This document shows, piece by piece, positions 57,359 through 64,000 of a DNA stretch of 64,000 nucleotides. The stretch lies in contig OZ277031.1 in NCBI GenBank assembly GCA_965613685.1, positions 1 to 64,000 of the forward strand. Reading direction: 5' to 3'. The notes beneath the pieces are model-generated. The model made no database searches. It saw only the letters and a program-made list of their open reading frames with translations, and was not told where the DNA came from. Source of the stretch: Methylotenera oryzisoli_B (GTDB lineage: Bacteria > Pseudomonadota > Gammaproteobacteria > Burkholderiales > Methylophilaceae). The number at the start of each line of letters is the position of its first letter. Position 1 is the first letter of the stretch. A program made the translations under genes and the position numbers.

Positions 57359-59470
57359 ATGTTTAATAAAGTAACTAAAAGCATACAGTACGGTGCACAC
57401 ACGCTCACCTTAGAAACAGGTGAAATTTCACGTCAAGCCGATGCGGCCGTGATGGTCAGTTATGGCGACACCGTGGTGTTGGTGGCTGTCACCAGTAAAA
57501 GCGAAGTAAAACCAGGCCAAGATTTTTTCCCATTGACCGTGGATTACATGGAAAAAACCTATGCAGCCGGTAAAATCCCAGGCGGGTTTTTCAAACGCGA
57601 AGGCCGTCCATCAGAAAAAGAAACCTTAACCAGCCGTTTAATTGACCGTCCATTGCGTCCATTATTCCCAGAAGCGTTCTACAACGAAGTGCAAGTGGTG
57701 GCGACCGTGTTGTCATCCGATCCGGAAATCGATGCAGACATTCCAGCCATTATTGGTGCTTCAGCGGCCATGGCCATTTCTGGCATTCCATTTTTTGGTC
57801 CATTGGGCGCGGCTCGCGTGGGTTACATCAACGACGCTTACGTGCTAAACCCAAGTAAAACAGAATTAGAAACTTCGCAAATGGATTTAGTCGTGGCTGC
57901 AACTGAAACTGCCGTGATGATGGTGGAATCCGAAGCCAAAGAATTATCAGAAGAAGTTATGTTGGGTGCAGTGGTTTACGGCCACGAACAAATGCAAGCC
58001 GTGATCAGCATGATCAACGAGCTAACAGCCGAAGCCGGTAAAGATGCATGGGATTGGGTTGCCCCAGAACCAGACACCGCATTAATTGCAAAAGTGACTA
58101 AATTGGCTGCCGACGACATCAACGCCGCCTTCCAAATTAAAGCCAAAGGCGCACGCTCAGCAAAATTAAGTGAAATCACCAGCCGCGTATTAGCCGAATT
58201 GGTCACCGAAGACACGTCTACTACTGAAGCCAACAAAATTAAAACAGAGTTGTTTAATTTAGAAGCCAAAACCGTGCGTAGCCAAATCTTAAACGGTGAG
58301 CCACGTATTGATGGCCGTGATACCCGTACTGTGCGTCCTATCAGCATCCGTACTGGCGTATTGCCACGCACCCATGGTTCAGCCTTGTTTACTCGTGGTG
58401 AGACGCAAGCATTGGTTGTCGCTACTTTAGGTACTGGCCGCGATGAGCAAGTGATCGATGCCTTGCAAGGTGAGTTTAAAGACCACTTTATGTTGCATTA
58501 CAACATGCCTCCGTATGCCACAGGTGAAACAGGCCGCGTCGGCACACCAAAACGCCGTGAAATTGGTCACGGTCGTTTAGCCAAACGTGCTTTGATTGCC
58601 GCCTTGCCTAACAAAGAAGACTTTGATTACAGCATGCGCGTGGTATCAGAAATTACCGAATCCAACGGTTCCAGCTCCATGGCTTCAGTTTGTGGCGGTT
58701 GCTTAGCCTTGATCGACGCCGGCGTGCCGATGAAAAATCACGTGGCCGGTATTGCCATGGGTTTGATTAAAGAAGGCAACCGCGTAGCGGTATTGACCGA
58801 CATCCTAGGCGATGAAGATCACCTAGGTGACATGGACTTCAAAGTAGCGGGTACCGAAGACGGCATCACGGCTTTGCAAATGGACATTAAAATCACCGGC
58901 ATTACGGCGCAAATTATGCAAGTGGCTTTAGCCCAAGCAAAAGAAGGCCGTACGCACATTTTAGGCATCATGAAAACAGCCATGAGCAATGCCAACACTG
59001 AAATGTCCGCCTTTGCGCCACGCATCATTACCATGAAAATCAACCCGGAAAAAATCCGCGATGTGATTGGTAAAGGCGGCGCTGTGATCCGTGCCTTAAC
59101 CGAAGAAACCGGCACCACCATCGATATCGATGACACCGGTACCGTAAAAATCGCTTGCACCAGCTCCGAGCAAGGTGCAGAAGCGCAACGCCGTATTGCT
59201 GAAATCACTGCGGAAGTGGAAATCGGCAATGTCTACGAAGGTACCGTGCTTAAGTTGTTGGATTTCGGTGCCATCGTTTCATTGATTCCAGGCAAAGACG
59301 GTTTGTTGCACATTTCACAAATTGCCCATCAACGCGTGAATGCCGTGAGCGACTTCCTAAAAGAAGGCGACGTGGTTAAAGTGAAAGTGGTGGAAGCCGA
59401 TGAAAAAGGCCGCGTGCGTTTAAGCATGAAAGCCTTGATTGATCCACCTGCTGGCGAAACACAAGAGTAA
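57359..59470 (+). CDS. pnp: Polyribonucleotide nucleotidyltransferase (PNPase)
   Basis: PNPase is a phosphorolytic 3'-5' exoribonuclease of the RNA degradosome. The 703-residue protein has two RNase PH domains (first with FFPLTVDYMEKTYAAGKIPG near 61-80, second with GRDTRTVRPISIRTGVLPRTHG near 320), an alpha-helical linker, a KH domain (PEKIRDVIGKGGAVIR near 563-578) and an S1 domain (about 622-690). Length is standard. Confidence 0.99.
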   Translation: MFNKVTKSIQYGAHTLTLETGEISRQADAAVMVSYGDTVVLVAVTSKSEVKPGQDFFPLTVDYMEKTYAAGKIPGGFFKREGRPSEKETLTSRLIDRPLRPLFPEAFYNEVQVVATVLSSDPEIDADIPAIIGASAAMAISGIPFFGPLGAARVGYINDAYVLNPSKTELETSQMDLVVAATETAVMMVESEAKELSEEVMLGAVVYGHEQMQAVISMINELTAEAGKDAWDWVAPEPDTALIAKVTKLAADDINAAFQIKAKGARSAKLSEITSRVLAELVTEDTSTTEANKIKTELFNLEAKTVRSQILNGEPRIDGRDTRTVRPISIRTGVLPRTHGSALFTRGETQALVVATLGTGRDEQVIDALQGEFKDHFMLHYNMPPYATGETGRVGTPKRREIGHGRLAKRALIAALPNKEDFDYSMRVVSEITESNGSSSMASVCGGCLALIDAGVPMKNHVAGIAMGLIKEGNRVAVLTDILGDEDHLGDMDFKVAGTEDGITALQMDIKITGITAQIMQVALAQAKEGRTHILGIMKTAMSNANTEMSAFAPRIITMKINPEKIRDVIGKGGAVIRALTEETGTTIDIDDTGTVKIACTSSEQGAEAQRRIAEITAEVEIGNVYEGTVLKLLDFGAIVSLIPGKDGLLHISQIAHQRVNAVSDFLKEGDVVKVKVVEADEKGRVRLSMKALIDPPAGETQE

Positions 59471-59498
59471 TACGCAGCAACTTGCGTTAACGCGCAAT

Positions 59499-59526
59499 AA
59501 AAAAGGCACCCTAGGGTGCCTTTTTT
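59499..59526. terminator. Bidirectional terminator between pnp and the DoxX-like gene
   Basis: A 28-bp perfect palindrome, AAAAAAGGCACCCTAGGGTG and its continuation, with A and T tracts, between convergent genes. Confidence 0.93.
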
Positions 59527-59541
59527 AGTATTAAGCGCGGC

Positions 59542-59910
59542 TTATTTTTTCAAGGTATCTAAACTGCAAGCCGTGACGGGATTTAAATGCAACATCAACA
59601 AACCACCGGCGATGGCCAAGTATTGCAATAAGGGTAAGTGCAATAGCACCGCGATGACCACGGCATAGATGGCCATGCATAAGGCCGCCACTTTGGTTTT
59701 ATAGCCCAATAACAAGGCTAGGCCACCGACTAACTGCACCAAAATAATTAAGGGAGCAAAGATGCTGGCTAAGCCTAAGCTGCCAAGGCCTGCTTGGTAT
59801 TGCAGGTAGCCATCTGGGTTACTAAAGAAGCTCAAGATCAACATGGCGATTTGGAGTAAAAAAACTTGTGCCAGTAAAATGCGGCCTAGCGCGCTGAAAT
59901 AACATTGCAT
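59542..59910 (-). CDS. DoxX family membrane protein
   Basis: DoxX-type proteins are small four-span membrane proteins whose roles include quinol oxidation or thiol stress response; the role here is unknown. The 122-residue protein has spans at about 5-25, 42-66, 70-88 and 92-110, with GRILLAQVFLLQI near the start. AGGTTACCTC precedes the ATG at 59910. A longer reading from 59961 adds 17 unconserved residues and was rejected. Confidence 0.82.
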   Translation of the reverse strand: MQCYFSALGRILLAQVFLLQIAMLILSFFSNPDGYLQYQAGLGSLGLASIFAPLIILVQLVGGLALLLGYKTKVAALCMAIYAVVIAVLLHLPLLQYLAIAGGLLMLHLNPVTACSLDTLKK

Positions 59911-60021
59911 GAGGTAACCTTTTTCAAAATTGAACAAAAAATAACAGCCTGCATAATGCACCGAAGCCGTGAAATTCGCAAGTCCATGGCAAGTTTGGCC
60001 CGTCTAGCGGCCCCAGCTAAA

Positions 60022-60050
60022 TTGCTTAATGGTGGCCTATTCTATAAAAT
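60022..60050 (+). promoter_or_regulatory. Candidate promoter of the Fae-like gene
   Basis: TTGCTT (60022-60027), 17 bases, then TAAAAT (60045-60050), about 50 bases before the start codon. Moderate match. Confidence 0.45.
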
Positions 60051-60099
60051 CGCGTTGTTAACACTTTGCTAATTAACCAACACTATTCAAGGATGACTT

Positions 60100-60642
60100 A
60101 TGTCAAAAATTATTTTTAAAGCCGGCGAAGCCACTATCTACACAGAAGGCAAAGACACCGGTGCAGCCATGCCGGAAATTTTAATTGGTAGCGTGGATGG
60201 CCCAGTGGGCGCCGCTTTTGCCAACATGATGGCGCAAAGCAAAGGCCATACCGCCATGTTTGCCGTGCGTGATTTAAACCAGTTGGTGCGCCCAGCTTGT
60301 ATGATGGCGCCAAAAGTGACGCTTAAAGACAGCGCCAACATTGAATTGTTTGGTGGGTTGGTGCAAGCCGCAACTGCCGATGCGATTTTAGATTGCGTTA
60401 TTGAAGGCATCATCCCTAAAGATCAGGTGAACGACTTGTGCATCATCAGCTTGGTGTGGATAGACCCGCGTGCCGCCAAAGACGAAAACCTAGACAAAGC
60501 CGACATGTACAAAAACAACTACGAGGCCACCAAACTGGCCATCAAACGCGCCTTGAATGACGAGCCATCCATAGACGAATTGATTGCCAACCGTCATAAA
60601 ATCAAGCACTGCATGTGGGAAGAAAGCTGGGGCGATATTTAA
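60100..60642 (+). CDS. Formaldehyde-activating enzyme (Fae) family protein, divergent paralogue
   Basis: Fae condenses formaldehyde with tetrahydromethanopterin in methylotrophs. The 180-residue protein matches the family over its length: IIPKDQVNDLCIISLVWIDP and NNYEATKLAIKRALNDEPS are characteristic. In the N-terminal segment, Fae has a histidine reported as catalytic (His22 in the Methylobacterium enzyme). Aligning GEATIYTEGKDTGAAMPEIL with it places Met24 there, so the residue appears to be missing. This suggests a Fae-like paralogue with altered function or a formaldehyde sensor, and a canonical Fae encoded elsewhere. AAGGATGACTT precedes the ATG. No other C1 gene adjoins it. Confidence 0.88.
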   Translation: MSKIIFKAGEATIYTEGKDTGAAMPEILIGSVDGPVGAAFANMMAQSKGHTAMFAVRDLNQLVRPACMMAPKVTLKDSANIELFGGLVQAATADAILDCVIEGIIPKDQVNDLCIISLVWIDPRAAKDENLDKADMYKNNYEATKLAIKRALNDEPSIDELIANRHKIKHCMWEESWGDI

Positions 60643-60674
60643 TACGCTAAACTTGCTTGAATAGATTCAACAAT

Positions 60675-60700
60675 AAAAATCGGCTTAGGCCGATTTTTTT
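60675..60700. terminator. Bidirectional terminator between the Fae-like gene and mutY
   Basis: AAAAATCGGC and GCCGATTTTTTT pair around TTAG. The loop contains the mutY stop codon, so one hairpin serves both convergent genes. Confidence 0.85.
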
Positions 60701-61746
60701 GTTTGTGCTTCGGCTAACAGCAACTGCAGGATTTTTCTCACCGGCGTGGGGATGCCGGCGGCGTTGGCTTCCTCTACGCTAAGCCAGCTGTATTGCGGCT
60801 CGCTCACTTGGCTGGGAACTTGCGTTACGTGCATGGGTTGCACGTGTATGCTCAGCTTGTAATGACTGAAAGCATGGCTAATGGTGGCTAAGGGTGCTTG
60901 GCTGCTTGCGCTCAAGCCAAAGCGGGTTTGCACCAAGGTCTCTAAGTCATCTGCGGCATCGGTCTCGGGAAAGCTCCACAAGCCACCCCAAATGCCGCTA
61001 GACGGGCGCTTTTCTAGCATGATCTGCTCGCCATGGCGTAACACCAGCATGGTGGTTTGTTTTTGCGGAATAGTTTTTTTAGGTTTAGGCGTGGGCAGAG
61101 TGTACACGCAGTTTGCTTGCAAGGCCGCGCAACTGCCTTGCATGGGGCAAGCAGCGCATTTGGGTTGGCTGCGGGTGCAGACCGTGGCACCCAAGTCCAT
61201 TAAGCCTTGGGTATAGGCCACCATGCCTTGTTGCGGCAACAAGGATTCGGCTAGCTGCCATAACTGTTGCTCGACTTTTTTAGAGCCGGTCCAACCCGAC
61301 ACCATAAAGTGCCTGGCCAGCACGCGTTTTACATTGCCGTCCAAGATGGTTTGCACTTGGCCAAAGGCAAACGAGGCAATGGCCGCCGCCGTGGAACGGC
61401 CTATGCCAGGCAAGCTTTGCATGACGGTAAAATCATCGGGAAAAATGCCAGCGTAGTCAGTGGCAATGCGCTGCGCGGTTTTGTGTAGATTGCGAGCGCG
61501 TGAGTAATAGCCCAAGCCGCTCCAATATTGCAAGACCTCGTCTTGGCTGGCTTGAGCCAAGCTGGCTAGGGTAGGAAAGCGCTGCATGAACTTTTGGTAA
61601 TAGCCTATCACCGTGCTCACCTGCGACTGCTGCAGCATGATTTCTGACACATAGATGGCGTAGGCATCGCTGGTGTTTTGCCAAGGCAAACCGTGTCGGC
61701 CGTGTTGCTTTTGCCAGGCAATCAGGCGCTTTGCAAAGTCCGACAT
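60685..61746 (-). CDS. mutY: Adenine DNA glycosylase MutY
   Basis: MutY removes adenine mispaired with 8-oxoguanine. The 353-residue protein has the catalytic Glu35 in SEIMLQQ, helix-hairpin-helix LPGIGRST at 112-119, catalytic Asp136 in LDGNVKRVL, and the [4Fe-4S] cysteines 190, 197, 200 and 206. A C-terminal NUDIX-like domain (about 230-345) recognises 8-oxoG. Its ATG overlaps the stop of the AsmA-like gene (TAATG). Confidence 0.97.
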   Translation of the reverse strand: MSDFAKRLIAWQKQHGRHGLPWQNTSDAYAIYVSEIMLQQSQVSTVIGYYQKFMQRFPTLASLAQASQDEVLQYWSGLGYYSRARNLHKTAQRIATDYAGIFPDDFTVMQSLPGIGRSTAAAIASFAFGQVQTILDGNVKRVLARHFMVSGWTGSKKVEQQLWQLAESLLPQQGMVAYTQGLMDLGATVCTRSQPKCAACPMQGSCAALQANCVYTLPTPKPKKTIPQKQTTMLVLRHGEQIMLEKRPSSGIWGGLWSFPETDAADDLETLVQTRFGLSASSQAPLATISHAFSHYKLSIHVQPMHVTQVPSQVSEPQYSWLSVEEANAAGIPTPVRKILQLLLAEAQTKKSA

Positions 61747-63401
61747 TAGGGTGGCCCTTGCAGGCTAATGTGCACGTTTTTCGCCAGCGTGTCGTTCAGA
61801 CCTAACTGGCCGATGCGGATGTCGCCACTGGCCTGGTAGTGTTTGAGGTCGGCTAAGTCCCAATGCGGTTTGGCTAAATTGGCTTTATTTGCCGGCTTAT
61901 TTTTGTCTGAAGTTTGGTAACGATTAAGATCCAATTTATCGACGACTAAATTGACTTTGTATGCCGGCGAGGCTTGCAAGGTCATGGCCAGCTCGCCATG
62001 AATTTGGCTGTCGTCCAGTTTTAACTTTAGGCCTTTAGCCCGTAAATTTTTGCCATCACTGAGCAAACGCGCTTGCAGGCTGTGCAATTGGTAAGGCGCG
62101 TAACTGATGTTGGCTAGCTTAAGTTGACCGTCTAATTGCAGCTTGTTTAAGGCCGATAAATCGATAGGGCTGGCCTCGCTCCTGGCCGTTTTATTTGGAC
62201 GGGCTAGGTAAGCGTAGGCGTCCCAATTTTGTGCGGCCAAATTAAATTTAATGTTAGGTCCAGCTACCTGGCTAAGTTGCATGTCGCAGTCCAACAGGCC
62301 AGCACCGCTGGCAAAATGAAAGCGACTTTGACCGCTCTTGTGTTTAAAGTCGGCTTTAGCCGTGAGCTCAAAATAGGCTTTTATGTCGGCGGTTTGGCGT
62401 GATTGATCCTGCCAATTCATGTGGCCGTTTAGCTGGCTTATGGCCACAGTAGCGGCCGACCATTGCGCCTTGATGGGCGTGGAAAACTGGCTGGTTAGTA
62501 AGCGCTTACCGTTAACGTAAGTGATGTCAGCATTGGTTTCAGCAATATTTAATTCTAAGGCATCGGCCTGCAAGCCGTTGAGCTGCCAGCGCATTTTTAA
62601 GTCGTGCGGCGGGCTGTTAAGGTCGACATTTGTTTGCATCCTGGGGGCAACCATAACCCCTTTACTAACACTCATTTTATTGGCATGCAGTGTTGCATTT
62701 AACTTGGCCAGTGCCAATTCACCCTGTGTAGACAGGCGTAAATTCTCTGCTAAAAAAACACGCGCCTTGCTCTGGTATAACAGCCGTGCTTGCAAATTTA
62801 CCTTGGTTTTTAATTTGGCTGCTTGGGCCTCAAGCAAAAAATCGGCCGCCAAATCGAGCGCTTGATCTTGCACAATGCGGCCGGTTTTAATGGACAGATC
62901 GCTCACTTGAATACGCTGATTGCTGGCTTCGTTTAGGTAATCTAGGCGGCTGTTTTTAACGCTCAAACCATCGATGTCGTACGAAAAAGTGGCGTTCGAA
63001 TCGCCATCAAATAAATCGGCAAAATTGCTGCTGCCGTCGGCGTGTTGGATCAGCGTCGCCTGCACGCCATCCAAATACACCGTGCCCACCACTAATTTTT
63101 TTTGCAGCAGCGGCAAGATGGCTAGCGAGATTGTTGCCCTGGCCACCGAGGCAAACGGTTTTTGGCTGGCTTGTTCAGACAAACTGACGCGACCTAAATC
63201 GATGCCTAACTTTGGCCAAAACGCCATGCTGATGTCGCCGTCTAGCGTCAGCGTGCGGCCGGTTTTTTCTTGCACTAGGTTGATGATGGTGGGCTTGAAA
63301 TCATTCGGATTAAAGCACAGCAGCAAGCTTAGCCAGGCAGCTAACAACAGGCTGAGCAGGCCGGCTAGAGTCAATGCTAGGGTGTGGAAAAATCGTTTCA
63401 T
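61746..63401 (-). CDS. AsmA family protein
   Basis: AsmA-like proteins are large periplasmic, inner-membrane-anchored proteins of the bridge-like lipid transport group, linked to outer-membrane lipid homeostasis. The 551-residue protein has an N-terminal anchor (about 7-30, LALTLAGLLSLLLAAWLSLLL) and the family start FKPTIINLVQEKTGRTLTLDGDI. Repeated beta-rich segments and the GTVYLDGVQATLIQHADGSSNF region follow. It overlaps mutY by one base, a pairing common in betaproteobacteria. Confidence 0.9.
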   Translation of the reverse strand: MKRFFHTLALTLAGLLSLLLAAWLSLLLCFNPNDFKPTIINLVQEKTGRTLTLDGDISMAFWPKLGIDLGRVSLSEQASQKPFASVARATISLAILPLLQKKLVVGTVYLDGVQATLIQHADGSSNFADLFDGDSNATFSYDIDGLSVKNSRLDYLNEASNQRIQVSDLSIKTGRIVQDQALDLAADFLLEAQAAKLKTKVNLQARLLYQSKARVFLAENLRLSTQGELALAKLNATLHANKMSVSKGVMVAPRMQTNVDLNSPPHDLKMRWQLNGLQADALELNIAETNADITYVNGKRLLTSQFSTPIKAQWSAATVAISQLNGHMNWQDQSRQTADIKAYFELTAKADFKHKSGQSRFHFASGAGLLDCDMQLSQVAGPNIKFNLAAQNWDAYAYLARPNKTARSEASPIDLSALNKLQLDGQLKLANISYAPYQLHSLQARLLSDGKNLRAKGLKLKLDDSQIHGELAMTLQASPAYKVNLVVDKLDLNRYQTSDKNKPANKANLAKPHWDLADLKHYQASGDIRIGQLGLNDTLAKNVHISLQGPP

Positions 63402-63443
63402 GGTAAGCGGCCTTTAGCTGGCATTAAGGCACTCAGCTGACCC

Positions 63444-64000
63444 TCAAAGAAAATACAGCAAAACCAGGACGCCAAACACGATGCGATACCAAGCAAAGAC
63501 TTTGAAATCGTGGCTGGCAACAAAGCGCAATAAAAAGCGGATGGCGATTAAGGCGGCTAAAAAGGCCGTGATAAAACCGACAGCAAACAGCCCGGCATCG
63601 TTGATGGATAAAATGTCGCGGCTTTTGTAGACATCCAAAATCGTGGCAGCAAACATAATGGGGATGGCCAGGAAAAAGGAAAATTCGGTGGCGGTTTTTC
63701 TATCCAAGCCAAAAAGCATGCCGCCTAATATGGTGGCGCCGGCGCGGGATAACCCAGGAAACAAGGCCAGCGATTGGGCCAAACCAATTTGCACGGCTTG
63801 CTTGGGGCCGATTTTATCTATGTGCACGGTGCTGGCTGTGAGAGCCAAGCGTTCTATCCATAATATGGCAAAGCCGCCGACGATTAAGGCCACGGCCACG
63901 GTGATGGGTGAGAACAAATACTGTTTGATGGTGCTGTGTAAGGCCAAGCCCAAGATGGCCGCGGGCAGAAAAGCCAAAAACAAATTCAAGACAAATTGCC
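63444..64000 (-). CDS. uppP: Undecaprenyl-diphosphatase, C-terminal part (cut by window end)
   Basis: UppP (BacA) dephosphorylates undecaprenyl diphosphate to recycle the peptidoglycan lipid carrier. The visible 185 or so residues have several membrane spans and the conserved motif SLALFPGLSRAGATILGGML, with the catalytic arginine. The open frame continues to the last base, so the N-terminal third, including the first active-site motif, is outside. The TTG at 63989 is not the true start. Confidence 0.93.
   Translation of the reverse strand, partial: QFVLNLFLAFLPAAILGLALHSTIKQYLFSPITVAVALIVGGFAILWIERLALTASTVHIDKIGPKQAVQIGLAQSLALFPGLSRAGATILGGMLFGLDRKTATEFSFFLAIPIMFAATILDVYKSRDILSINDAGLFAVGFITAFLAALIAIRFLLRFVASHDFKVFAWYRIVFGVLVLLYFL

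Overview
The window looks like the start of a complete, dnaA-rotated chromosome of a betaproteobacterial methylotroph, most likely Methylophilaceae (Methylotenera or Methylophilus type). Four lines of evidence support this. Base 1 is the dnaA start codon, followed by dnaN and gyrB. The 16S gene has a betaproteobacterial sequence. The gene orders dsbD-tlpA-aroQ-accB-accC-prmA, argH/algZ-algR-hemC-hemD and rimP-nusA-infB-rbfA-truB-rpsO-pnp are typical of the class. Two methylotrophy markers are present: a lone pqqA and a formaldehyde-activating-enzyme homologue. The genus is inference.

Layout. 1-5.2 kb: replication genes, with a DnaA box and AT-rich stretch between dnaA and dnaN and a perfect parS palindrome between dnaN and gyrB. 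5.4-7.3 kb: oxyR, the 23-codon pqqA and a zinc-ribbon membrane protein. 7.3-13.2 kb (minus): prmA, accC, accB, aroQ, tlpA, dsbD. 13.3-18.5 kb (plus): fxsA, a ferredoxin-type reductase, then a five-gene redox operon (cytochrome b, SHP-like monoheme c, diheme c, response regulator, sensor kinase) preceded by a PmrA/QseB-like direct repeat. 18.5-23.3 kb (minus): CDF transporter, hemD, hemC, algR, algZ. 23.4-27.7 kb: argH, facing hemW, a small ORF, rdgB and rph. 27.7-35.5 kb (plus): yicC, gmk, rpoZ, spoT, recG, ubiC, ubiA. 35.5-43.2 kb: FimV-like protein, rplM-rpsI, argC, a coiled-coil membrane protein, bactofilin, erpA, gltA, anmK. 43.2-50.5 kb: tyrS and a complete rrn operon (16S, tRNA-Ile, tRNA-Ala, 23S, 5S) with tandem promoters, boxA sites and processing stems. 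50.6-59.5 kb: the rimP to pnp translation/RNA cluster. 59.5-64 kb: DoxX-like protein, Fae homologue, mutY, AsmA-like protein, and a uppP gene cut by the window edge.

Nearly everything is housekeeping. I see no insertion sequence, prophage, CRISPR array or restriction system. The points most worth following are: hemW, whose radical-SAM-containing reading frame has no ATG, GTG or TTG start and seems to begin at ATT; the Fae homologue, which appears to lack the catalytic histidine; the orphan pqqA; the cytochrome operon with its own two-component system and a matching operator; the parS site; and a terminator-like hairpin in the rimP leader.
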